DNA of 64,000 bases from Siccibacter turicensis LMG 23730. GTDB lineage: Bacteria; Pseudomonadota; Gammaproteobacteria; Enterobacterales; Enterobacteriaceae. The stretch is from NCBI RefSeq assembly GCF_000463155.2, contig NZ_AWFZ01000050.1, forward strand, positions 186,001 through 250,000, given 5' to 3'. The notes beneath the pieces were generated by a model. The model did no database searches. It was given only the letters and a program-made list of their open reading frames with translations, and had not been told where the DNA came from. Below are positions 38,490 through 45,503 of this stretch, one piece after another. The translations under genes and the position numbers were made by a program. How positions within the stretch are numbered: the stretch's first letter is position 1; each line of letters starts with the position of its first letter.

Positions 38490-39606
38490 GTTCCGCGCTC
38501 CCTTGTTCGGTGGTAAACCACTTGCCAGCGCGCACGGCGGCAAGCGGAAGCAGCTGCAGCTCGGCTGCAAGGCTGTGCTGGTCTGAATCGGTAAACAGGA
38601 CGGGCTGGCGACGCAGGGCGAAGACCGTAAAGTCAGCGTCGGCACCGGCGGCGATAACCCCTTTGTGGCCCAGGCGCAGTCCCTGCGCGGCGTGCCGCGT
38701 CACGCAATCAATCACCTGGGGCAGCGACAGGCCGATGGCGAGAAACTTCGACATCACGTGGGCCAGGCTGCGCACCGGGCCGTTGATCCGGTTGCGGCAG
38801 TAAATGTCCGAGCTGATGGTGTGCGGCACAATCCCGAGCGCAATGGCGCGCTGCGCCACCTCAAAGCTGAAGCTGGCGCTGCCGTGCCCGACGTCGAGGC
38901 GCACGCCGCGCTTCAGGGCATCGGTAATGGAGGCGCGCAGGGTGCCGTCCGGGGTGAGAATACGATTGGGTTTGCCGTTATAGCAGTGGGTGATGATGTC
39001 GCCCGCCTCAAGCAGCGGGGCGATATCATCGATCTCCGGCGGCGTGTTGCCGATATGCACCATCAGCGGCAGGTTGTCGTGCGCCTGCTGCATCGCTTTG
39101 GCGCGCTCCAGCGGCTTCAGGCCGTTGTCGCCGATGACGCTGCTGCTCATGCGCGCCTTCAGGCCGACGATGAAGTCAGGATGCCGGCTAATCGCGTCCC
39201 GTACCGCCGCAGGGTCAATGTTCGCCATGTCCGCCAGTTCGTTCTGGGCGATAAGCCCTACCCGCGAGATGTTGAGCAGGGCGTAGACCTCGGTTTCCAC
39301 CTGGCGGGTGAGCTGATAAAAGTCGTCGATGTCGTCGGCGCCGGTGCTGCCCGCGTCTACCACGGTGGTCACCCCGGTGGCGATGCCGACGCTGTCCGGC
39401 TGGTCGTGGTAAATCGGCGAGTTGGGATAGCAGTGCACGTGGGAGTCGATCCAGCCGGCGCTGAGGTAGTAGTCCCCGGAGAGCAGGCGCTCCTCGCGGG
39501 CGGCACCGGTGATATCGCCCAGTGCGGCAATTTTGCCGTCCTGAATCGCAATGTCGATGATAGTGTCGTCCACCAGACGGGCGCGGCGCAGGATTAGGTC
39601 ATACAT
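38473..39606 (-). CDS. Amidohydrolase/deacetylase family metallohydrolase
   Basis: This 377-residue TIM-barrel amidohydrolase has metal-ligand motifs in order: DSHVHCYP, a candidate carboxylated lysine in VGLKARMS, MVHIGNTPP, ITHCYNG and DVGHGSASF. The family includes dihydroorotase-like and N-acyl-amino-sugar deacetylase-like enzymes. Upstream of DgaE/DgaF-like enzymes it most likely removes an N-acyl or amide group from the imported substrate. Start MYDLILRRARLVDDT follows AGGAG. Confidence 0.85.
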   Translation of the reverse strand: MYDLILRRARLVDDTIIDIAIQDGKIAALGDITGAAREERLLSGDYYLSAGWIDSHVHCYPNSPIYHDQPDSVGIATGVTTVVDAGSTGADDIDDFYQLTRQVETEVYALLNISRVGLIAQNELADMANIDPAAVRDAISRHPDFIVGLKARMSSSVIGDNGLKPLERAKAMQQAHDNLPLMVHIGNTPPEIDDIAPLLEAGDIITHCYNGKPNRILTPDGTLRASITDALKRGVRLDVGHGSASFSFEVAQRAIALGIVPHTISSDIYCRNRINGPVRSLAHVMSKFLAIGLSLPQVIDCVTRHAAQGLRLGHKGVIAAGADADFTVFALRRQPVLFTDSDQHSLAAELQLLPLAAVRAGKWFTTEQGSAEHAFDL

Positions 39607-39658
39607 AAGGTGCTCCTGTTGGCCCGCACGCCGTTGAGCGCGCATGCGGGCGTACGTC

Positions 39659-40300
39659 TTAGAGGGCAACCGGGAAGATTGACCCGAGGATCATGGCGCC
39701 GAGGATCGCACCGCCGGTGATCGGCTTCTGCCAGAGGTAGAAGGCCAGCGCGCCAAGCAGAGAGCCGATACCGATAGGAATCGACGCGGCCATGGCGCTG
39801 AGGATAATCAGCGGCCCAAGGAAGCGGCCCGAGGCGTTGCCTGCCCCCATCATGACGTCGGCACCGTAGGTGGAGTCGCTCTGATTGATGGTGAACTTGC
39901 GCGCCAGGATAATCAGGTAGCCAATCGCCAGGCCAATGACCAGGCCGGTCACCAGCGAGGCACCGAAGTTCGCCACCGGGAACACGAAGCCCGCACCCAG
40001 CAGCAGCGCCGGTACCCCGAGGCCAACGCCGGTCTGGATGGCGCCGCCGATATCCAGAATGCCCACCAGCGAGCCTTCAATGATGCGGGCAAACAGGAAG
40101 CTGGCACCAAAGGCCGCCACCGCGCCGTACACGCCGGTGTCGATACCCGCTTTCAGCATCGCCACAAACGCCACTTCGTTAAACGCGCCGATACCGTAGA
40201 GGTAGTACATGTGCGTCCCGGCAAACACGCCGGAGGAGAGCAGGCCCACCAGAATCGGGAACGACCAGTCGGCATACCAGAAACCTTTATTCTCTTCCAT
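39659..40300 (-). CDS. DUF4310 family membrane protein
   Basis: This 213-residue protein has about six hydrophobic segments, beginning ADWSFPILVGLLSSGVFAGT. Glycine-rich helices (GLGVPALLLGAGFVFPVANFG and GLVIGLAIGYLIILA) and AYLWQKP-like ends resemble channel-forming transporter subunits. DUF4310, 4311, 4312 and SFCGS proteins occur together in other bacteria and have no assigned function. I favour the second ATG because AAGGGG is then six bases away. I infer an uptake role from its operon partners. Confidence 0.85.
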   Translation of the reverse strand: MEENKGFWYADWSFPILVGLLSSGVFAGTHMYYLYGIGAFNEVAFVAMLKAGIDTGVYGAVAAFGASFLFARIIEGSLVGILDIGGAIQTGVGLGVPALLLGAGFVFPVANFGASLVTGLVIGLAIGYLIILARKFTINQSDSTYGADVMMGAGNASGRFLGPLIILSAMAASIPIGIGSLLGALAFYLWQKPITGGAILGAMILGSIFPVAL

Positions 40301-40310
40301 CATCAGCCCC

Positions 40311-41087
40311 TTATTTGCCGCTCACCGCGTTGTGGATCATCTCAAGCCAGTTCGGCACGCCCATCTGGAAAGATTCGATCATCTTGATGTCGAAGCCGCG
40401 GAAGAAGGCGCTCAGCACGAACAGCGCAACGATGGCGGTCATCATCACTTTGGTGACGCGGTTCCAGCCGCTCTCTTCCACGCCTTTACCGATCAGAATG
40501 CCCAGCACCAGACCCGGTACGGCGTTACCCATGATCAGCTGCGCCGCGCCGCCAAAGACCGTGGCCCAGAAGCCCGACTTCTTACCGGCATCAATCGCCG
40601 CCAGCCAGAAAATCACCGGCATCACGGTATTGACCAGCAGGTTAGCGGCAGGCACCAGCACTTTTACCGCCGTGACCTGCAGTGCCGCCGGGACCGCCGA
40701 GGCGGTGGTGTTGAGGAACGCCACCACGATCATACCGATGACCCCGCAGGCGATGGCCATCTTCTTCGGATCGTGCAGGGTTTCCGCCACGTTGCGGTTT
40801 TTCATCATCAGCGCGGCAGCACCCCAGTTCGGGATAATGCGGTGATCGACATCCTGGGTGAACGAGCCTGCCGCAACCGACGAGGCCCAGGCGTTGAAGA
40901 AGAAGCCCAGCCCGAAGGAGAAATGCGAGGCGGGATCCCCTTCGCAGGAGTTAAGCTCCCCCAGCGTACGAAATGCGCCCATCCCCTGTGTGGTCGGCGC
41001 GTGGAACATGCGTGCAGCCCCGGCACCCACACCTACGCCAACCAGCGCGCCGATGATGAGCGATTTTATTAGTATTATTAAGAACAT
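40311..41087 (-). CDS. DUF4311 family membrane protein
   Basis: This 258-residue polytopic protein starts MFLIILIKSLIIGALVGVGVGAG. A conserved loop FHAPTTQGMGAFRTLGELNSCEGDPASHFSFG (in two parts) lies near residues 28-60, followed by five or six hydrophobic segments. With DUF4310 it probably forms the membrane core of the system. I start at the ATG at 41087, preceded by AAGGA seven bases upstream; the GTG one codon earlier is less well placed. DUF4310 follows ten bases downstream. Confidence 0.85.
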   Translation of the reverse strand: MFLIILIKSLIIGALVGVGVGAGAARMFHAPTTQGMGAFRTLGELNSCEGDPASHFSFGLGFFFNAWASSVAAGSFTQDVDHRIIPNWGAAALMMKNRNVAETLHDPKKMAIACGVIGMIVVAFLNTTASAVPAALQVTAVKVLVPAANLLVNTVMPVIFWLAAIDAGKKSGFWATVFGGAAQLIMGNAVPGLVLGILIGKGVEESGWNRVTKVMMTAIVALFVLSAFFRGFDIKMIESFQMGVPNWLEMIHNAVSGK

Positions 41088-41182
41088 CACTCTGTCCTTC
41101 TGTTGTGTTGTATCCCGCCTGCGCGCACCCGGCGCCGTCGCAAAAACGCGGCGTTATTCGGGCAAACCGGGGGGAGAGTGGA

Positions 41183-41479
41183 TTACTGCGTGACGAAATC
41201 GACCTTGTCGGGATTAATTGCGGTCACGTTGACGGTCACCTCCAGCTCCACGCTGAAGGTGCGTCGTTCACGGCGCAGAAAGAAGAACAAAAAGGCCTCT
41301 TTCCGCACCGTTTCCCGCGCATGAACGACCTGCACATCCTGTGGCTCTATACGCAGCAAAACCTGGCCCGAGGACTTCAGCATCGCCCCCTGGACGTGGC
41401 TCAGGGCGTCAGAGAAGGCGCGCGCCTTGCTCTCCCCTTTGCCTTTCACGCTCACCGTTGTGGTGAATTTTTCTTTCAT
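41183..41479 (-). CDS. DUF4312 family protein
   Basis: This small soluble protein of 98 residues begins MKEKFTTTVSVKGKGES and has an alternating, beta-rich pattern (QVLLRIEPQDVQVVHA and RRTFSVELEVTVNVTAI) like a two-layer alpha/beta subunit. It starts one base after the SFCGS stop. The open frame extends 70 codons upstream but only as antisense overlap within the SFCGS gene. Function is unknown; it probably assembles with the cytoplasmic face of the DUF4310/4311 complex. Confidence 0.85.
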   Translation of the reverse strand: MKEKFTTTVSVKGKGESKARAFSDALSHVQGAMLKSSGQVLLRIEPQDVQVVHARETVRKEAFLFFFLRRERRTFSVELEVTVNVTAINPDKVDFVTQ

Positions 41480-41480
41480 G

Positions 41481-41843
41481 TCAGTTGCCGTACTTCTTCT
41501 TCCAGGCCTCGACCAGGCGCTCGCCCAGTTCTTCTTTGTCCATAAAGCCGAAGCCCAGCACGTTGCAGCCTTCATTGATGGCCGTGACGCCCTCTTCCAC
41601 CGAGCGCATACCGTATTTTGCTTTGTAACCGTGTTTTGTCTGGGCGGTAATCGCCCCCGCGCCACCGCTGCCGCAGAAGGAGATGCCAAAGGTGGCGTTT
41701 TCCGCTTTCATCACGTCACCAAGCTTCATGTCTGCCGCCACGCCAGGGACGACCACCGCACGACCACCGGCCTTCTCCACGCCGGCACCCACTTTCTGGC
41801 CTTTTCCCAGACGATCGCCAATAACTACTGTGATTTGTTCCAT
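41481..41843 (-). CDS. SFCGS family glycine-rich protein
   Basis: This 120-residue soluble protein takes its family name from the motif seen here as FGISFCGSGGAGAITAQ. The Cys-Gly-Ser-Gly-Gly loop after a beta strand resembles the phospho-cysteine loop of some PTS EIIB subunits, though the protein is not a recognised EIIB. Other conserved parts are GDRLGKGQKVG, GVAADMKLGDVM and EEGVTAINEG. GGAG precedes the ATG. It sits between the stand-alone PRD protein and DUF4312. Confidence 0.87.
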   Translation of the reverse strand: MEQITVVIGDRLGKGQKVGAGVEKAGGRAVVVPGVAADMKLGDVMKAENATFGISFCGSGGAGAITAQTKHGYKAKYGMRSVEEGVTAINEGCNVLGFGFMDKEELGERLVEAWKKKYGN

Positions 41844-41860
41844 ATTCTGCTCCGTTATGC

Positions 41861-42184
41861 TTAGAGATTGTCTTTCGCCACTTCGAAGTGCACCGACAAT
41901 AGCCAGGCCTCTTCCACCGGCAGGTTGCCGAACTCATCCACCACGGCCTGAGCAAGGCGCATCGACTCGTCGGAGATTTCATCGAACAGCTCCGCCTCCA
42001 CCTCCGGCAGCGGCTCGCCGCTAATTGACCGGTGCGCCATAGCGCGTACGTGAGAGCTGAGCATCTGCTCCTGCACCGCGTTTGGCGTGATGTGGTGTTG
42101 CGCCAGCAGGGCAAACACCCAGGCCAGCATGCGGTCGCCAAGCTGCGCGGTGTGTTCCGTTTGTTGACATAGTGCGTCGCTCAT
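41861..42184 (-). CDS. Stand-alone PRD-domain protein
   Basis: This 107-residue protein consists of little more than one PTS regulation domain. Two histidine sites stand at the expected places: SSHVRAMAHRSISGE (about 48-62) and LLSVHFEVAKDN (near the end). It has no DNA-binding or EIIA/EIIB domain. It is the first gene of the operon, while a full PRD regulator is the last. It might compete for or relay phosphate, or cap the regulator's PRDs. GGAG precedes the ATG. Confidence 0.8.
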   Translation of the reverse strand: MSDALCQQTEHTAQLGDRMLAWVFALLAQHHITPNAVQEQMLSSHVRAMAHRSISGEPLPEVEAELFDEISDESMRLAQAVVDEFGNLPVEEAWLLSVHFEVAKDNL

Positions 42185-42271
42185 TACCGCTCCGTTGTTA
42201 ACGCTGAATATATTCTCTGTTGCAATGCGGTAACACTAACGGCGGCGGGCGGGGGTTTGTAGCGAGTTCTT

Positions 42272-42289
42272 TTCCACTTCAAGGTGGAA
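42272..42289. promoter_or_regulatory. 18-bp inverted repeat, candidate operator of the PRD regulator
   Basis: TTCCAC (42272-42277) and GTGGAA (42284-42289) are perfect arms, and the inner TTCAAG can extend the pairing to a two-base loop. It lies 88 bp upstream of the first gene of the operon. In DNA it would be a dimer operator; in RNA a short hairpin. Which regulator binds is unknown. Confidence 0.5.
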
Positions 42290-42354
42290 GCGCGGGCGGC
42301 GGCAGTGATCCGTCCCACATAAAAGCCGTGAATAGTTACTTTCTGCTGTATTTA

Positions 42355-42370
42355 TGTGATGAATGTCACC
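42355..42370. promoter_or_regulatory. Candidate CRP-binding site
   Basis: TGTGA-tgaatg-TCACC differs from the core consensus TGTGA-N6-TCACA at one position. It lies 171 bp upstream of the leftward PRD/SFCGS operon. Catabolite control would suit a sugar-acid operon. I could not match it to a promoter at the standard -41.5 or -61.5 position. Confidence 0.5.
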
Positions 42371-42539
42371 TGCGGCAGGGCAACGCGGGGCGAAGAAAGA
42401 AGGTTCTGTTTTGCGGCATGCGCCGAAGGAACGGTGGGCAAATAAGCGCGGCTTATGACGGTTGCGTAGAATGCGCGTGGGTGCTTGAGACTGACTGTCC
42501 TGAGCGCTGGAGTGGTTTTCCGTCGTGAACGGCAGGCAG

Positions 42540-42604
42540 AAAAAAGCCCCACCTGATTATTCATCAACGTGAGGCTTTCCCTTCCGAACCAACAACGGAA
42601 GGTT
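42540..42604 (-). ncRNA. sok: Sok-like antisense RNA
   Basis: Read leftward, AAGCCTCAC, a 16-nt loop and GTGGGGCTTTTTT (42577 to 42540) form an intrinsic terminator, as at the 3' end of Sok antitoxin RNAs. The transcript would pair with the hok mRNA leader and block its translation. The 5' end near 42604 is estimated from the usual length of about 64 nt. TAACCT at about 42607-42612 on the minus strand is a possible -10. Confidence 0.7.
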
Positions 42605-42640
42605 AGCCTTTTCAATGCTGCAAAGCAAGGAGGCGTAACC

Positions 42641-42796
42641 ATGAAACGACACACATTTGTGATGGTCATTGTGCTGGTAGTTTGTCTGACGATCCTGGCC
42701 ATTGTGCTGCTCACACGGCCTTCGCTGTGTGAGATAAGGATCCGGCACGGTCATCATGAGGTTGCGGCGCGACTGGCTTACGAACCCAGGAAGTGA
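42641..42796 (+). CDS. hok: Hok/Gef-family type I toxin
   Basis: This 51-residue small membrane toxin has one hydrophobic helix ([18 protein letters not shown]) and the Hok tail [25 protein letters not shown] with the conserved Cys (quoted only as landmarks). Hok proteins insert in the inner membrane and collapse its potential unless Sok RNA blocks translation. AAGGAGG is seven bases before the ATG. An in-frame GTG at 42569 opens a 24-codon leader like the mok frame that couples hok translation. All key residues look intact. Confidence 0.9.
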   Translation: MKRHTFVMVIVLVVCLTILAIVLLTRPSLCEIRIRHGHHEVAARLAYEPRK

Positions 42797-42806
42797 AGGC
42801 AAACCG

Positions 42807-42824
42807 GCGGGGGGAAACCCCCGC
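42807..42824 (+). other. GC-rich hairpin in the hok mRNA 3' region
   Basis: GCGGGGG and CCCCCGC form a perfect 7-bp stem with a GAAA loop ten bases after the hok stop. Hok mRNAs keep a structured 3' end that folds back on the leader to keep the full-length message silent. Whether this stem does so is inferred. Confidence 0.5.
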
Positions 42825-43001
42825 TACCGCTGTGGGGAGAGAGGTTCTCAGGCACCCTTTTTTTAGCGTTTTATCAAACCGGGTCGTTTTCTGAAAAACG
42901 CGTTCTTCGCCTGAACGGTGATGCGCGTCGGCCTTTCAGAGTGGGGTTCGGGGGCAGCAATATGAAACTGGCCAGCCCGGCGTGGGCTGGCGCAAGGGTA
43001 A

Positions 43002-43391
43002 TTAGCGGTACTTCTGGTGGTAGGTGTTGCGGGTGGTCTTGAAGGCTTCAGCGGCGGTCTGCGCCTCTTTCACTTTACCGGCATTCGCCAGTTCCAGCGC
43101 ACCGTCAATCTGGCTGACCAGGGTATCCAGCCCGTGACGGTAGTCCTTCATTTCAGCGCTGTCCGGCGCGCTATTCTCAAGCTTCGGCGGGGTCGATTTC
43201 TGGGCATCCAGCGCGGCGGCACGCATCTTGCCCAGCGCGTCTTTCATTTCGCCCGCATCGTCTGTCTTCAGGACAACCTTGTAGTTTTCACTCAGGGTAT
43301 CCATGTCTTCATCCAGATCGGCGGCAAACGCCGCAGACGAGGCGATAAACAGGGATGAAACGGTCAACATTGCTAACAGTGTCTTACGCAT
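43002..43391 (-). CDS. cybC: Periplasmic cytochrome b562
   Basis: This is a soluble four-helix heme b protein of the periplasm with an unclear electron-transfer role. The 129-residue precursor has a signal peptide cleaved after SSAAFA (about residue 23), leaving 106 residues as in E. coli. Axial ligands are present: Met7 (ADLDEDM) and His102 (NTYHQKYR) of the mature chain. It is intact here, whereas the K-12 copy is truncated. It lies 53 bp downstream of pmbA on the same strand. Confidence 0.95.
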   Translation of the reverse strand: MRKTLLAMLTVSSLFIASSAAFAADLDEDMDTLSENYKVVLKTDDAGEMKDALGKMRAAALDAQKSTPPKLENSAPDSAEMKDYRHGLDTLVSQIDGALELANAGKVKEAQTAAEAFKTTRNTYHQKYR

Positions 43392-43444
43392 AACGGCACC
43401 TTTTTATTGTTGTGATAAACGGGGAGCGTGGCGCTCCCCTGAGA

Positions 43445-44797
43445 TTACTGACCGGCGATTTTCATCTCCGGAAGCAACACCGAACCACACTGAATATTGC
43501 TGCGCGTTTCAATATCGTCGGCGATGGTCACCATATTGCGCCACATATCCTTAAGATTACCTGCGATAGTGATTTCGCTTACCGGGTACTGGATTTCGCC
43601 ATTCTCTACCCAGAAGCCCGCCGCACCGCGCGAGTAGTCGCCGGTAATACCGCTGACGCCCTGGCCCATCAGTTCCGTAACGATAAGGCCGGTGCCCATC
43701 TCTTTTAACAGCGCCTCAAAGCTCAGGCCGCGTCCGGGGATGCGCCAGTTATGAATGCCGCCTGCGTGACCGGTGCTTTTCAGCCCCAGCTTGCGCGCCG
43801 AGTAGTTGGTCAACAGCCACTGGGTCAGGATGCCGTCTTTAATAATCTCACGGCGCTCGGTACGCACGCCTTCGCTGTCGAACGGCGTCGAGGCCAGCCC
43901 TTTAAGCAGGTGCGGATGCTCCTCGATGGTCAGCCACTCGGGGAGGATCTGCTGGCCGAGGGAGTCGAGCAGGAAGGTGGATTTACGGTACACCGCGCCG
44001 CCGCTGATGGCGCCGACCAGGTGACCGAACAGACCGGTTGCCACTTCATGAGCAAAGATAACCGGCGCTTTCATGGTCGGCAGCTTGCGCGGCGAGAGAC
44101 GGGACAGCGTACGACGTGCGCACTCCTGCCCTACCCACTCCGGCGAGGCGAGATCGTCCATCGCACGGCCAATGGTGTAAGCGTAATCGCGCTCCATGTC
44201 GCCATTTTCTTCGGCGATCACGCAGCTTGAGAGCGAATGACGGGTGGAGCAGTAGCTCTGCAGCATGCCGTGGCTGTTGCCAAACACTTTCACGCCGTAA
44301 TGGCTGTTGAAGCTGCCGCCTTCGGTATTGGTGATGCGCGGATCGACGTTGAGCGATGCCTGTTCGGCACGGGCCGCCAGCTCGATGGCGCGATCGGGGT
44401 CGATCTCCGCCGGGTGGAACAGGTCGAGATCCGGCGCGTCAAACGCCAGCAGCTCTTTATCCGCCACCCCGGCGCACGGGTCCGGCGAGGTGTAACGCGC
44501 AATGTCGAGCGCCGCCTGCACGGTACGGGCGATGGCCTGCGGGCTTAAATCGGTTGAGGAGGCGCTGCCCTTACGGTTCTGATGGTAAACCGTGATGCCA
44601 AGCGCACCGTCGCTATTAAATTCAACGTTCTCCACCTCTCCGTAGCGGGTGCTCACGCTGATGCCGGTGGTCTTACTCACTGCCACTTCTGCGCCATCTG
44701 CTTTACCGGACGCCAGCTCAAGCGCCTGAGATACCGCCTCTTCCAGCGCTTTACGCTGCTGCGCTACTTGTGTGATTACTTTCATCGCGAATGCCAT
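43445..44797 (-). CDS. pmbA: Metalloprotease subunit TldE/PmbA
   Basis: TldE pairs with TldD in a heterodimeric protease that processes microcin B17 and degrades the antitoxin CcdA and unfolded peptides. TldD carries the zinc site; TldE forms part of the chamber. The 450 residues match E. coli PmbA throughout ([44 protein letters not shown]). It is divergent from yjgA. Confidence 0.96.
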   Translation of the reverse strand: MAFAMKVITQVAQQRKALEEAVSQALELASGKADGAEVAVSKTTGISVSTRYGEVENVEFNSDGALGITVYHQNRKGSASSTDLSPQAIARTVQAALDIARYTSPDPCAGVADKELLAFDAPDLDLFHPAEIDPDRAIELAARAEQASLNVDPRITNTEGGSFNSHYGVKVFGNSHGMLQSYCSTRHSLSSCVIAEENGDMERDYAYTIGRAMDDLASPEWVGQECARRTLSRLSPRKLPTMKAPVIFAHEVATGLFGHLVGAISGGAVYRKSTFLLDSLGQQILPEWLTIEEHPHLLKGLASTPFDSEGVRTERREIIKDGILTQWLLTNYSARKLGLKSTGHAGGIHNWRIPGRGLSFEALLKEMGTGLIVTELMGQGVSGITGDYSRGAAGFWVENGEIQYPVSEITIAGNLKDMWRNMVTIADDIETRSNIQCGSVLLPEMKIAGQ

Positions 44798-44903
44798 AAT
44801 GTAGGATGGAGTGATTGATACGTCTTTTTGAGTCTAACAGAGAACCATTTCGCAGTGCGCGCCTTAACTGGTAGTATTAGCCTCTTTTTTAAGGAGCCTG
44901 AGA

Positions 44904-45455
44904 ATGACTAAGCAGCCCGAAGACTGGCTCGATGAAGTCCCTGATAATGAAAACGAAGACGACGATGATGAAATTATCTGGGTCAGTAAAAGCGAAATCA
45001 AACGCGACGCCGAAGAGCTGAAACGCCTCGGCGCCGAGATGGTTGACCTCGGCAAAAACGCCCTGGATAAGATCCCCCTCGACGACGATCTGCGCGCTGC
45101 CATTGAACTGGCGCAGCGCATCAAGAAAGAGGGCCGCCGCCGTCAGATGCAGCTCATCGGTAAGATGCTGCGTAATCGCGACGTGGAGCCGATTCGTCAG
45201 GCGCTCGACAAGCTGAAGAACCGTCACAACCAGCAGGTTGCGCTGTTCCACAAGCTTGAGCAGCTGCGCGATCGTCTGATTGAGGAAGGCGATGACGCGG
45301 TACCAGACGTGCTGAACCTGTGGCCGCAGGCGGATCGCCAGCAGCTGCGTTCGCTTATCCGCAACGCGAAGAAAGAGAAAGAGGGCAACAAACCGCCGAA
45401 GTCGGCGCGCCTGATTTTCCAGTACCTGCGCGAACTGGCCGAAGCCCAGCCGTAA
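44904..45455 (+). CDS. yjgA: Ribosome-associated protein YjgA/DarP
   Basis: DarP binds late 50S precursors and assists peptidyl-transferase-centre maturation. The 183-residue product has a very acidic N-terminus ([17 protein letters not shown]) and a basic helical body ([38 protein letters not shown]). AAGGAG lies before the ATG. It shares a bidirectional terminator with mpl. Confidence 0.95.
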   Translation: MTKQPEDWLDEVPDNENEDDDDEIIWVSKSEIKRDAEELKRLGAEMVDLGKNALDKIPLDDDLRAAIELAQRIKKEGRRRQMQLIGKMLRNRDVEPIRQALDKLKNRHNQQVALFHKLEQLRDRLIEEGDDAVPDVLNLWPQADRQQLRSLIRNAKKEKEGNKPPKSARLIFQYLRELAEAQP

Positions 45456-45460
45456 CGCAA

Positions 45461-45490
45461 AAAAAACGCCTCTCACTGAGAGGCGTTTTT
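45461..45490. terminator. Bidirectional terminator between yjgA and mpl
   Basis: AAAAAACGCCTCTCA and TGAGAGGCGTTTTT form a long stem with a CT turn. A-runs on one side and T-runs on the other suit both convergent transcripts. Confidence 0.9.
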
Positions 45491-45503
45491 CATTTCAGCG
45501 GGC

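Larger units (their letters stand above)
42185..42535. other. Control region upstream of the PRD/SFCGS operon
   Basis: This is about 350 bp without genes between the operon and the hok/sok locus. It holds an 18-bp inverted repeat at 42272-42289 and a CRP-like site at 42355-42370, described separately. Read leftward, AATATATT just before the PRD start could be a -10 element. The rest shows nothing I can name. Confidence 0.45.

Noticed and set aside
42185-42240. Sigma-54 promoter before the PRD/SFCGS operon
   Set aside because: A TTGCA is present, but no GG lies at the required distance upstream. The regulator is also a PRD protein with EIIB/EIIA domains rather than a sigma-54 activator.
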